Assembly: GCF_900108335.1 (NCBI RefSeq)
Contig: NZ_FNVT01000018.1
Span: 186,001-250,000, forward strand
DNA: 64,000 nucleotides
Reading direction: 5' to 3'
Origin: Nonomuraea solani
GTDB taxonomy: Bacteria; Actinomycetota; Actinomycetes; Streptosporangiales; Streptosporangiaceae
Shown here: piece after piece, positions 16,792-25,303 of the stretch
Numbering within the stretch: the first letter of the stretch is position 1
How the letters are laid out: the number at the start of each line of letters is the position of its first letter
Made by a program: the position numbers and the translations under genes
The notes under the pieces: generated by a model
The model's database searches: none
Seen by the model: the letters and a program-made list of their open reading frames with translations, nothing else
What the model was told of the DNA's origin: nothing

Positions 16792-19700
16792 ATGAGCAGC
16801 ACGACGAGAGCGATATCGCGGGGCCGTGCCAGGCGATGGTCCGCGGCTGTGACGACCGGCGTTCTGCTGGCCGGGTTGCTGACGTCGGTGGGAGTGACGC
16901 CGGCGCGGGCGTCATCGGCCGGTTTCACCGTTTTCAACGGTCGTACGACCGCTCCGATCCTGATCGACCCGTCCTATGGCGGCGATCACGGCGATCGGGA
17001 CTACAAGCAGGTACGCCGGGCGGTCCAGGACCTGCGCCAGGACGTCGCCATGGTGACCGGGGCGATCGATGCCGGTCAGGTGCAGAGCCTGTTCGCCGAC
17101 GACGAGCCGGCCAAGGAGGCGCGGCTGGCGAAGGCCGACCAGCGCAGGCTGCCGGCCCTGCTGACCGAGGCCGCGGGCCAGAACAGCGCGATCATCGTCG
17201 GCCAGGTCGGGCAGAGCCGGCTGATCGACCGGATCGTCGCCGCCGGCAAGTTCGACGAGGCCACCGGGATCAAGGGCCGGTGGGAGGCGTACGCGACCAA
17301 GGTCGTCAAGAACCCGCTCCCGGGGGTCGGCAGCGCACTGGTGATCGCGGGCAGCGACGCCCGCGGCACGATCTACGGCCTCTACTCGATCTCCGAGGAG
17401 ATCGGCGTCTCGCCGTGGTACTGGTACAGCGACGTGCCGATCGAGCGGCGCGGCTCCATCGAGGTCGAAGGCAAGACCCGAATCGACGACGGGCCGGACG
17501 TCAAATACCGCGGAATCTTCATCAATGACGAAGAACGCACCGTCGTGTGGGCGAAGAAGAAGTTCCCCACCGGCGACGGCACGCCCGACGTCAACTATTA
17601 CCGGCACGTTTATGAGCTGATGCTGCGGCTCAGGCTGAACACGTTATGGCCGGCGATGCATTTGGCGTCGAGGGCGTTCAACGCGGTCACCGACACCGGG
17701 ACGTACGACAACGGGACACCGGTCAACGCCCGCGAGGCGTCGGCGTACGGCGTGGTGGCCTCCTCCTCGCACGCGGAGCTGATGCTGCGCAACAACGAGG
17801 GCGAATGGCGGCAATGGTACGCCCGCAACAAGGACGCGCTCGACATCAAGGGCCCGGACGCCGTGGCGGCCTTCAACTATTCGATCAACAAGCCCGCGAT
17901 CCTGGAGTATTGGCGTCAGCGGGTGGTCGCCAACGCCGCCTTCGAGAACATTCTCGCCCTGGGCATCCGCGGGGTGCACGACAGCGATCCGCTGTTCACC
18001 CCCGGCAATCCGTACGGGTTCAAGGACAAGGTCGACATGCTGGCCGACGTCATTCGCGAGCAGCGCAAGGTGATCGCGGAGGTCTACGGCAGCACCGACG
18101 CCGTGCCGCAGGTGTTCATTCCCTACAAGGAGATGAACGACCTCTACAACGCCGGGCTGAAGAACCACATCCCCGCCGACGTGAACCTGATGTGGGCCGA
18201 GGACAACCAGGGCTACCTGCGCCAGGTGCCGACCCGGGCCGAGGCCGCCCGGCCCGGCGGGAACGGCGTCTACTACCACATCTCCTACTGGGGCGAGCCG
18301 AAGAGTTATCTGTGGCTGAACTCGACGCCGATGTCGTTGATGGTGCAGCAGTTGCGGCGGGCGTGGAATTCCGGCGCGGGACGCTACTGGGTGCTCAATG
18401 TCGGGGACATCAAGCCCGGCGAGATCAAGCTCGACCTGTTCGCGAAACTCGCGTGGGACGTCGAAGACCATGACGATTTCCTCACCGAGCACGTACGGCG
18501 GGACTTCCGGCTGAGCGGCAGAAACGCCGCCGTGGTCGCCGGCGCGCTGAAAAGGTTCGACGTGCTCGAGAACACCAAGCGCGCCGAGTTCTGGGGCGAG
18601 ATCAACTCCTCCAACGCGAACTCGGGACGCGTTCACAACGGACAGGTCTTCCCGTTCAGCGCCACCTCGGACGGCGATGAGCTCCAGCGCCACATCAACG
18701 AGGCCAACGAGCTGGTCACGATTCTCCAGGGCGTTTCCGCCAAGCTCGACCCGCGCTATCGCTCCGCGTTCCACCAGCAGGCGCTCCACCGCATCCAGTC
18801 CTACCGCAACATGGCGGAGCAGATCGGCTACTACTGGAAGAACCGGCTCGCCGCCGCCCAGGGCCGCTACGCCGCCGCGGGAAGCTACGAACTGCTCTCC
18901 AAGCGGGCCCGCGAGCGCATCCACACCGACGAGGACCACTGGAACACGATCAGCGGCGGCAAGTGGGCCGACGCCATCGGCCACAGCCATCCCGAAGGCT
19001 TCCCGAACGAGGGCGCCGTCATGCTCACCAACGACCGGTACGCCCGGGTGGCCACACCGGCCGACGCGGTGGGCGCCGCCGCCGAAGGGAGCAAGGAGCC
19101 GGGCCGCGGCACGCTGACGTTCGACTCGGCCGCGCCCGATGACCAGCGCTTCTTCGACGTGTTCTCCCGCGACGACGTGGCCAGGCCGCAGGAATGGGCC
19201 GCCGAGGCGGACGCCCGCTGGATCACCCTTTCGCAGCGGTCGGGCACGACCGCGACAGAGCAGCGCGTCACGGTGACGGTGGCCAAGAACCACCCGGCCG
19301 CGACCGGCACGATCCGGGTCTACAACGCCGCCGGCGGCGTCAAGACCGGCGACCCGGTCGCGACGTTCACGGTCGACGCCAAGCGGGCGGCCGTGGAGCT
19401 GAGCCGTGTCACCGAGCCGTCGCACCTGGAGGCGAACGGATACGTGGCCGTCGAGGCCGAGCACTTCTCCGAGAACCTGCCCGGCGCCGACGGCAGCCGC
19501 TGGGCCCCCCTCCAGGCCGTCGGCCAGCGTGGTGCCTCGATGGGCGCCTTCCCGGAGATCGCGCCCCGGGTCGACTCCGGCTTCGAGACGACCGCCCGCC
19601 TGAAATACCGGGTCCACTTCACCTCCACCGGGAAGTTCACCGGGACCTTCTACCGCATCCCGACGCTGAACGAGGGCACGGAGGACGACGGCACGCCGCG

Positions 19701-20862
19701 AACCGCGCGCACGGCGATCGGGCTCGACGGCCAGGCCCCCGGCCTGCTGCGCGGCAACTCCGTCGCCGGTACGAGCACCAGCCCGTGGGGATTCAACGTC
19801 ATGCGCGGGATCGAACCCCTGACCTTCACCATCGACGTGACCACACCGGGATGGCACGACCTCGTGGTCTACCGCTCGGACGCGGCGATCCTCTTCGACC
19901 GGATCATCATCGAGACCCGCGCGGGCGCGGCCGGTGACGGCCTGACCGGCCCGCCGGAGAGCCCGAACAACATCGCCGCACCCCAGAGGGCCACCGTGGC
20001 ACCCGGTCCTGACACGATGCCGAAGCTCCGGCGGCTGCCCGCGATCCAGGCGTCGGCGGGCGCGACGAGCACGATCGAGGGCGTACGGGATGTGACGGCC
20101 GCGGAGTCCGACAACGAGACGGCCGCGTCGGTCGAGGTGAAGGACGGCCAGGTACGGGTCACCGGACACCGGGCCGGGAAAGCCGAACTCTCCATCACCG
20201 CCGGCGGCGACGCCTGGGTCGCGCCCGTCACGGTGGGCCGCGCCGCCGGGGCGCCGACCGGCGCCTATCTGGAACGGGACGGTTCGGTCGTCTTCGACGC
20301 GGCCGACGCGCTGGAGAAGAGCACCTCCGCCAACGCGATCGGCAGCAACAACGGCACGCACGACTGGGCGCTGGCCCGCAACGGGCTCCAGGCCGTGCCG
20401 CCGGCCGACGCCAGCGCGAAGGCACAGTGGCCGGCGACCACGGCGGCCCAGGCCGAGGCGCTGTTCAAGGCGGGCCCGACGGAGAAGGTCAACGGCGGCT
20501 CCGCGGCGGGAACACCACCGCGCCTCGACTTCACCGTCGATATCCGGACCGGCGGCACGTACTACCTGTTCGCCAACACCAGCAACCCGAACGCCGACGC
20601 CGACTCCTACCATGTGCTCGTCGACGGGCAGTGGCGATACCCGTCGAGCAAGTCCGGGCCGGAGACCGGGTTCGAGACCTGGTACGGCAGCACGAGCGTC
20701 GCGGCGGCCGCGCTGGCGCTCGGGCCGGGCGAGCACACGATCTCGCTGGCGCCTCGCGAGGCCGGGCTGGTGCTCAACCAGATCGTCCTGACCACGGACG
20801 ACACACCCGGCCTCACCGGCTTCCAGACCCCGAGCGACCGCAAAGCGAGCGTGACGCCCTGA
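16792..20862 (+). CDS. Secreted GH115 xylan alpha-1,2-glucuronidase
   Basis: 1356 residues. A Sec-type signal peptide covers residues 1-40 (TPARA/SS). The body matches glycoside hydrolase family 115: an N-terminal alpha/beta domain, the catalytic segment YRGIFINDEE...NTLWPAMH near residues 237-285, LMWAEDNQGY, YHISYWGEP and YWVLNVGDIKPGEI, then a helical domain and the GH115 C-terminal beta domain. After about residue 1080 come a Big-like Ig segment and a C-terminal carbohydrate-binding-like domain. GH115 enzymes remove (4-O-methyl)glucuronic acid from xylan. The ATG at 16792 is in frame with a longer ORF but alone gives a signal peptide at the N-terminus. Regulation by the divergent LacI is likely. 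Confidence 0.9.
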   Translation: MSSTTRAISRGRARRWSAAVTTGVLLAGLLTSVGVTPARASSAGFTVFNGRTTAPILIDPSYGGDHGDRDYKQVRRAVQDLRQDVAMVTGAIDAGQVQSLFADDEPAKEARLAKADQRRLPALLTEAAGQNSAIIVGQVGQSRLIDRIVAAGKFDEATGIKGRWEAYATKVVKNPLPGVGSALVIAGSDARGTIYGLYSISEEIGVSPWYWYSDVPIERRGSIEVEGKTRIDDGPDVKYRGIFINDEERTVVWAKKKFPTGDGTPDVNYYRHVYELMLRLRLNTLWPAMHLASRAFNAVTDTGTYDNGTPVNAREASAYGVVASSSHAELMLRNNEGEWRQWYARNKDALDIKGPDAVAAFNYSINKPAILEYWRQRVVANAAFENILALGIRGVHDSDPLFTPGNPYGFKDKVDMLADVIREQRKVIAEVYGSTDAVPQVFIPYKEMNDLYNAGLKNHIPADVNLMWAEDNQGYLRQVPTRAEAARPGGNGVYYHISYWGEPKSYLWLNSTPMSLMVQQLRRAWNSGAGRYWVLNVGDIKPGEIKLDLFAKLAWDVEDHDDFLTEHVRRDFRLSGRNAAVVAGALKRFDVLENTKRAEFWGEINSSNANSGRVHNGQVFPFSATSDGDELQRHINEANELVTILQGVSAKLDPRYRSAFHQQALHRIQSYRNMAEQIGYYWKNRLAAAQGRYAAAGSYELLSKRARERIHTDEDHWNTISGGKWADAIGHSHPEGFPNEGAVMLTNDRYARVATPADAVGAAAEGSKEPGRGTLTFDSAAPDDQRFFDVFSRDDVARPQEWAAEADARWITLSQRSGTTATEQRVTVTVAKNHPAATGTIRVYNAAGGVKTGDPVATFTVDAKRAAVELSRVTEPSHLEANGYVAVEAEHFSENLPGADGSRWAPLQAVGQRGASMGAFPEIAPRVDSGFETTARLKYRVHFTSTGKFTGTFYRIPTLNEGTEDDGTPRTARTAIGLDGQAPGLLRGNSVAGTSTSPWGFNVMRGIEPLTFTIDVTTPGWHDLVVYRSDAAILFDRIIIETRAGAAGDGLTGPPESPNNIAAPQRATVAPGPDTMPKLRRLPAIQASAGATSTIEGVRDVTAAESDNETAASVEVKDGQVRVTGHRAGKAELSITAGGDAWVAPVTVGRAAGAPTGAYLERDGSVVFDAADALEKSTSANAIGSNNGTHDWALARNGLQAVPPADASAKAQWPATTAAQAEALFKAGPTEKVNGGSAAGTPPRLDFTVDIRTGGTYYLFANTSNPNADADSYHVLVDGQWRYPSSKSGPETGFETWYGSTSVAAAALALGPGEHTISLAPREAGLVLNQIVLTTDDTPGLTGFQTPSDRKASVTP

Positions 20863-20866
20863 CGGC

Positions 20867-20889
20867 GAGCGCCTCAGTTTGAGGCGCTC
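20867..20889. terminator. 10-bp perfect stem-loop terminator
   Basis: GAGCGCCTCA and its exact complement, separated by GTT, four bases after the GH115 stop. The stem also covers the stop codon of a minus-strand gene remnant. Confidence 0.8.
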
Positions 20890-21005
20890 TCCTCAGATCC
20901 GGACGCGAAGGCCAGAATGTACGGGACCGCCTCGCGCAGGCTGACGAAGTGGCGGCGAACGCCCCGCACCGCGGTGGCCCGCAGCCGCAGCCCCGTCTGA
21001 TGACC
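20874..21005 (-). pseudogene. 3' remnant of an unidentified gene
   Basis: A minus-strand frame ends at 20874 and reads back as HFVSLREAVPYILAFASGSE plus a few residues, a natural-looking protein C-terminus, but it has no start and loses coherence by about 21005, where an adenosine deaminase fragment begins on the other strand. I cannot name the family. Interpreted as a truncated 3' gene end that kept its terminator. Confidence 0.35.
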
Positions 21006-21008
21006 AGG

Positions 21009-21224
21009 GGCGCCCGCGCGGTTCCCGGCCTGGCGGCACATCCGGCGGCCCGGCTCCTGGCCGGCGGGCTGACGATCACCATCAGCACCGATACGCGCAC
21101 CACCTCGGCGACCACCCTGACGCGGGAGTTCGCCGAGCTACGCGCATCGGCCGGGTGGACGACCGTGCAGGAGGAACTGGTGCAGGCTCATGCCGCCGGC
21201 GCGGCCTTCGCCCCTTGGAGATAG
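21009..21224 (+). pseudogene. Adenosine deaminase C-terminal remnant
   Basis: About 70 codons match the last part of adenosine deaminase: VPGLAAHPAARLLAGG, then TISTDTRTTSATTLTREFAE, then a helix ending AAGAAFA. In intact enzymes this part carries a catalytic aspartate (the TDxR segment). The first 270 or so residues with the HxH metal site are absent, so it cannot be functional. It lies between a minus-strand remnant and the DUF1989 gene. Confidence 0.6.
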
Positions 21225-21296
21225 CGCCAGCGATCGGCCCGTTCACTGGGCGATCATCCATGGTCTGGACGGGGTCCGCGATGGTCTTCTGACGTC

Positions 21297-21896
21297 ATGA
21301 GATCCGGAAAGCGCACGATCGTGCCCGCCCGCGAAGCCCGTGCCGTACGAGTGACCGCCGGGCAGCGCGTCAGCGTCGTCGATCTGGAGGGCGGCCAGGT
21401 CGGCGACGTCTTCGCCTTCGTTTCCACGTCCGCCTCCGAACATTTGAGCGCCGCCCACACCCGAGCCGCCACGAACCGGCTCTTCCCCGAGGTGGGGCAG
21501 CAGTTCGTCACCGACCGCCGCCGTCCCATCCTCACCCTGGTCTCCGACACCTCCCCCGGCTGGCACGACATGCTGATCCCGGCCTGCGACCAGGCCCGCT
21601 ACGCCGCGCTGGGAGTGAAGGGCGGCCACGCCTCCTGCGCGGACAATCTGGACCGGGCCCTCGCCGCGATGGGGCTGTCCGCCGCGTTCACTCCCCAGCC
21701 GGTGAACGTGTTCATGCGCATCCCCGTACAGGACGACGGGCGGCTCCCATGGCTGCCGGCCGCCGGCCGTCCGGGCGACGCGATCACTTTCCGGGCGGAG
21801 ACGGACTGCGTGGTCGTGGTGTCCGCCTGCCCGCAGGACCTCGTGGAGATCAACGGCGGCGAGCCGACGTCGCTGGCGATCGACGTCCTGCCCTGA
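21297..21896 (+). CDS. DUF1989 / urea-carboxylase-associated family protein
   Basis: 199-residue protein with the DUF1989 signature: VTAGQRVSVVDLEGGQVGDVFAF, the FTDRRRPILTLVSDTSPGWHDMLIPACD region with its Cys, then PVNVFMRIPV and a C-terminal beta-strand CPQDLVEINGG. DUF1989 proteins accompany urea or guanidine carboxylases and have been linked to carboxyguanidine deimination. Here no carboxylase or transporter is adjacent, so the local role is unclear. ATG at 21297 has only a weak ribosome site. Confidence 0.75.
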   Translation: MRSGKRTIVPAREARAVRVTAGQRVSVVDLEGGQVGDVFAFVSTSASEHLSAAHTRAATNRLFPEVGQQFVTDRRRPILTLVSDTSPGWHDMLIPACDQARYAALGVKGGHASCADNLDRALAAMGLSAAFTPQPVNVFMRIPVQDDGRLPWLPAAGRPGDAITFRAETDCVVVVSACPQDLVEINGGEPTSLAIDVLP

Positions 21897-22023
21897 TCAC
21901 ACCTGCCAGGCCGAACAGGGCCAGAGCGGCCAGCACGGCCAGCGAACCGAGGTGCGCCCCGAGCGTGTTGCCCAGCCACACCCCCACCAGCGGATCGGCC
22001 AGATGGGTCATCTCCAGTGGCAT
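21850..22023 (-). CDS. Possible small membrane protein or 3' gene fragment
   Basis: A 57-codon minus-strand frame encodes one hydrophobic helix (HLGSLAVLAALALFGLAGVI) followed by an Arg-rich tail. It overlaps the DUF1989 3' end tail-to-tail. It could be a genuine small membrane protein or the end of a lost transporter gene. No convincing Shine-Dalgarno. Kept as low confidence. Confidence 0.25.
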   Translation of the reverse strand: MPLEMTHLADPLVGVWLGNTLGAHLGSLAVLAALALFGLAGVIRAGRRSPATSARRR

Positions 22024-22055
22024 GTGGCGAGGTGGTCCGCGTCTAAGATCCGAGG

Positions 22056-22676
22056 GTGGCCAAGTACTTCGATCTACATCCGGACAACCCTCAGCCGCGC
22101 CTGATCGGCCAGGTGGTCGAGATCCTGCACGGCGACGGGCTGATCGCGTACCCGACGGACTCGGGCTATGCCCTGGGGTGCCGGCTGGGCAACAAGGACG
22201 GCATCGACCGGATCAGGGAGATCCGCAGCCTCGGCAGCGACCATCACTTCACCCTGGTCTGCAGGGACTTCGCGCAGTTCGGCCAGTTCGTCCACGTGAA
22301 CAACGCGCTGTTCCGCTCGATCAAGGCGGCGACTCCCGGCGGTTACACGTTCATCCTGCCCGCGACCAAGGAGGTGCCGCGGCGGTTGATGCACCCCCGG
22401 AAGAAGACGGTCGGCGTACGGATCCCTGATCATGTCGTGACGCAGGCCCTGCTGGCCGAGCTCGGCGAGCCGCTCCTGTCGAGCACGCTGCTGCTGCCCG
22501 ACGAGAGCGAGGCCCTGACGCAGGGCTGGGAGATCAAGGAGAGGCTCGACTACGTGGTGGACGCCGTCATCGACGCCGGCGAGTGCGGCGCCACCCCGAC
22601 GACCGTCATCGACCTCTCCCAGGACGAGCCCGAGATCCTCCGCCGGGGCACGGGAGACCCGTCCCTTTTCGAGTAG
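22056..22676 (+). CDS. YrdC/Sua5/YciO-family protein
   Basis: 206 residues with the YrdC fold: LIAYPTDSGYALGC (nucleotide and threonine binding strand), KxxxxxHHFTLVC, the PGGYTFILPA loop and VGVRIPDH, then TTVIDLS near the C-terminus. It ends after this single domain, without the extra Sua5 domain. Such proteins make threonylcarbamoyl-AMP for tRNA t6A37, or belong to the YciO branch of less certain function. The SDHHFTLVC variant (instead of KRPxxxP) favours YciO-like. GTG start. Confidence 0.8.
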   Translation: MAKYFDLHPDNPQPRLIGQVVEILHGDGLIAYPTDSGYALGCRLGNKDGIDRIREIRSLGSDHHFTLVCRDFAQFGQFVHVNNALFRSIKAATPGGYTFILPATKEVPRRLMHPRKKTVGVRIPDHVVTQALLAELGEPLLSSTLLLPDESEALTQGWEIKERLDYVVDAVIDAGECGATPTTVIDLSQDEPEILRRGTGDPSLFE

Positions 22677-22760
22677 ACGACCCGTCCGGCCATCCCAGCG
22701 CCGGTGGCGCGGCCGCATTTTGGACCGTTCCATCGACGGGTTGCTATTCGTTGTTGCTAA

Positions 22761-22794
22761 GTACCGGTAGTCAGTGCTACTTTGTACCGGTAGC
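22761..22794. promoter_or_regulatory. Twin TACCGGTA sites upstream of PadR
   Basis: GTACCGGTAG occurs at 22761-22770 and again at 22784-22793, 23 bp apart, roughly two helical turns. Each holds the 8-bp palindrome TACCGGTA, and the second is flanked by GCTAC/GTAGC arms (22776-22794). The sites lie 34-67 bp before the PadR start and are probable autorepression operators. Confidence 0.6.
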
Positions 22795-22827
22795 TAGCAG
22801 CACCGAGTAGCAGAAAGGGGGTGTTCC

Positions 22828-23157
22828 ATGGGCAAGCAGATGACGGAGATGCTCAAGGGAACGCTGGAGGGCATCGTCCTGGCGATCCTGTCGGACCGGC
22901 CCGCGTACGGCTATGAGATCACGGCGTGGTTGCGCGATCAGGGCTTTTCCGACATTGCCGAGGGCACGGTCTACGCACTGCTCGTCAGGATCGAGCGGAA
23001 CGGCCTGGTCGACGTGGAGAAGGTCCCGTCGGACAAGGGGCCGCCGCGCAAGGTGTACTCCCTGAACGCGCAGGGACGGGAATATCTCGAAGAATTCTGG
23101 AGGACGTGGAGCTTCCTCGCAGAACGGCTCGAACAGCTCCGCGAAGGAGGCAACTGA
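22828..23157 (+). CDS. PadR-family transcriptional regulator
   Basis: 109 residues: a short PadR protein with a winged helix at about residues 10-85 (GTLEGIVLAILSDRPAYGYEI, EGTVYALLVRIERNGLV, GPPRKVYSLNAQGREYL) and one C-terminal dimerisation helix. An AGAAAGGGGG box precedes the ATG. Its stop overlaps the next start region, and PadR-DUF1048 pairs are a recurrent module. It probably represses this three-gene unit through the twin TACCGGTA sites. Confidence 0.85.
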   Translation: MGKQMTEMLKGTLEGIVLAILSDRPAYGYEITAWLRDQGFSDIAEGTVYALLVRIERNGLVDVEKVPSDKGPPRKVYSLNAQGREYLEEFWRTWSFLAERLEQLREGGN

Positions 23158-23158
23158 C

Positions 23159-23530
23159 ATGTTCGACGCTGAAAACGGTGGCTTCCTCGCCAAGGTGATC
23201 GGCCCCAAGCGGCGGTGGCGGGACTATCAGGCGCGGGTGAAACAACTTCCGCCGAACTACCGTACGGCGACCGAGGCGATCGAGCGGTACCTGACGCACT
23301 TCGTGCCGAACGACGGTGACAGCACCGCGTCGATGTTCGAAGACCTCGCCGACCTGGTCGAACAGGCCGTGGCGGACGGTACGCCGATTCGCGAGATCGT
23401 CGGGGCGGACCCGGTGGAGTTCGCCGAGGCGTTCGTCAAGAACTACACGGACGGTGGCTACGTCCCGGCCCGTGAGCGGAAGCGGCTGAGCGACGCCATC
23501 GCGCGCGCCGCCGGCGAACAGACGGTCTGA
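23159..23530 (+). CDS. DUF1048-containing protein
   Basis: 123 residues, all-alpha, starting 2 nt after the PadR stop. It matches DUF1048 (PKRRWRDYQARVKQLPPNYRTATEAIERYL, GADPVEFAEAFVKNY). DUF1048 proteins sit beside PadR regulators and are thought to be their partners; no biochemical role is established. No catalytic motif or membrane segment is visible. Confidence 0.8.
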   Translation: MFDAENGGFLAKVIGPKRRWRDYQARVKQLPPNYRTATEAIERYLTHFVPNDGDSTASMFEDLADLVEQAVADGTPIREIVGADPVEFAEAFVKNYTDGGYVPARERKRLSDAIARAAGEQTV

Positions 23531-23573
23531 CCAGCACCCCTCCCCCACCCTCGTATGTGCAAGGAGATTGATG

Positions 23574-24809
23574 ATGGAACAGAGCACCAGCGGTTTTTCC
23601 GAAGCGGGGTTGCGCAGACTGCGTGAGGTATTGGCCCGGCATGTCGAGTCCGGGAAGATCCCCGGGCTGGTCGCCCTGGTCAGCCGGGACGGTGAGACCC
23701 ACGTCGAGGCGATGGGGACGATGCGCCATGACGGCGGCGCGCCGATGCGCCGTGACACGATCTTCCGGATGGCCTCGACGACCAAGCCGGTCGCGGCGGC
23801 GGCCACGATGGTCCTGCTGGACGAGTGCCGGTTGCGCCTGGACGACCCGGTCGACCCGTGGCTGCCCGAACTGGCCGGCCGGAAGGTGCTGAAGCGGGCC
23901 GACGGTCCCCTGGACGACACCGTGCCGGCCCGTCGGCCGATCACCGTGCGAGACCTGCTCACCTCCACCTGCGGCCTCGGACTGGACATGACGGCGAAGA
24001 CCGCTCCGATGATGAGCGCGTTCTTCGAGCAGGGCGTGTACGGCCAGGCGGACGGCTGGATGTTGCCCGAACCGGAACCGGATGAGTGGATGCGCCGCCT
24101 GAGCACGCTCCCGCTGATGTACCAGCCCGGCGAACGGTGGCTGTACAACGTCAGCGACGACGTGCTCGGCGTGCTGGTGGCCCGGGTCAGCGGCCGATCG
24201 TTCGAGGAGTTCCTGCGTGAGCGCATCTTCGACCCGCTCGGAATGAAGGACACCGGTTTCCACGTGCCCGACGGCAAGATCGACCGGCTGCCGCCTCTGT
24301 ACTCCCCCGACTGGCAGACCGGCGCGTTCAACGTGGAGGACGAGGCCGAAGGCGGACACCACAGCAAGCCTCCGGCGTTCCAGTCGGGCGGCGGCGGGCT
24401 GGACTCGACCGCCGACGACTATCACGCCTACTTCCAGATGCTGCTGAACGGCGGGACGCACCGGGGCGAGCGGATCCTGTCCCGGCCCGCCGTCGAGCTG
24501 ATGACCACCAACCGCCTCACGCCCGAGCAGACGGCCGCCCTGCAGACCTGGGCCCGCAGCGTCGTCCATCTGTCCCACGGCACGGGCCAGCAGGGCGGGT
24601 GGGGTTTCGGGATGGCGGTACGCGCGCAACGTGGCGACTACGCGCCCGTCGGCCAGTTCGGCTGGGACGGCGGAGCCGGCACCACGACCTACGCCGACCC
24701 GCACAACCGACTCGTCGGCATCCTGCTCACCCAGACCGGAATGTCCACCCCCGACTCGGCGGGGGCCATCAACGACTTCTGGACCACCCTCTACCAGGCG
24801 ATCGACTGA
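23574..24809 (+). CDS. Serine hydrolase, class C beta-lactamase-like
   Basis: 411 residues. The S68-x-x-K71 catalytic motif (MASTTKPV) and the Y-x-N motif in WLYNVSDD identify the penicillin-binding/beta-lactamase family (esterase EstB, D-aminopeptidase type). A FGWDGGAGTT segment near the C-terminus replaces the KTG box. No signal peptide, so it is likely cytoplasmic. Of two adjacent ATG codons, the one at 23574 has the better spacing (7 nt) to AAGGAG. It is third in the PadR-DUF1048 unit, after 43 bp. A broken inverted copy of its first part lies at 25106-25262. Confidence 0.85.
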   Translation: MEQSTSGFSEAGLRRLREVLARHVESGKIPGLVALVSRDGETHVEAMGTMRHDGGAPMRRDTIFRMASTTKPVAAAATMVLLDECRLRLDDPVDPWLPELAGRKVLKRADGPLDDTVPARRPITVRDLLTSTCGLGLDMTAKTAPMMSAFFEQGVYGQADGWMLPEPEPDEWMRRLSTLPLMYQPGERWLYNVSDDVLGVLVARVSGRSFEEFLRERIFDPLGMKDTGFHVPDGKIDRLPPLYSPDWQTGAFNVEDEAEGGHHSKPPAFQSGGGGLDSTADDYHAYFQMLLNGGTHRGERILSRPAVELMTTNRLTPEQTAALQTWARSVVHLSHGTGQQGGWGFGMAVRAQRGDYAPVGQFGWDGGAGTTTYADPHNRLVGILLTQTGMSTPDSAGAINDFWTTLYQAID

Positions 24810-25303
24810 CCCGCCTTTCTCTCAAGCCGACGCCCACCCCCGGCTGCCGGAGGTGGGCGCCTGGCCGATCGCACTACTTCGGCCAGGGAGTGCGCCGGAC
24901 GATCGGCAGGTCGCCGAGTCCCCACGTGCCTCCGGCCCCGGCGAGGGCGAGGCCGATGCGGATGCCGACCGCCCAGACGTAGTCGACGGGGCGGCGCCGG
25001 TCTCCCTGACGGGCCCGCTGACGGTGGCGGCCATGATGGCCCCCTTTCTCCGTGTCGGGCCAAGCACACCGTCCGCACGGCTTTCACAGCAGTGCCGAAC
25101 GACCTCCGGCACCAGGACCTTCGTGACCGGCTTGGACGTGGACGCCATCCGGAAGATCGCGTCCCGGCGCACGGCGCGCCACCGTCGTGACGCATCGTCC
25201 CCATCGCCTCAACGTGCGCCTGCCCGTCCCTGCCGACCAGGGCGACGAGCCCGCGCTATCCTCGCCCCTGTGATCGCCGACGGGGTGGAGGTGCGCTGAG
25301 CCG
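24810..25303. other. Rearranged gap with gene remnants
   Basis: No intact gene is supported in these 494 bp. On the minus strand a frame ending at 24874 reads as a short hydrophobic C-terminus (VWAVGIRIGLALAGAGG then LPIVRRTPWPK), an unidentified 3' end. Further right is a frameshifted fragment of a serine hydrolase (see separate entry). The last bases before the MerR start resemble the hydrolase/MerR junction found at 36749-36766. Confidence 0.5.
25106..25262 (-). pseudogene. Inverted partial copy of the serine hydrolase gene
   Basis: Read on the minus strand, this segment closely follows 23670-23800 of the neighbouring serine hydrolase: LVALV-RDG, HVEAMGTMRHDGGAP, then IFRMAST-KPV. A one-base deletion near 25170 shifts the frame between the last two blocks, and nothing follows after the SxxK motif, so it is a dead paralogous fragment in inverted orientation. 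Confidence 0.75.

Noticed and set aside
17644..20736. 1030-codon minus-strand open frame opposite the GH115 gene
   Set aside because: Shadow of the GH115 coding strand: low-complexity composition and no recognisable fold.
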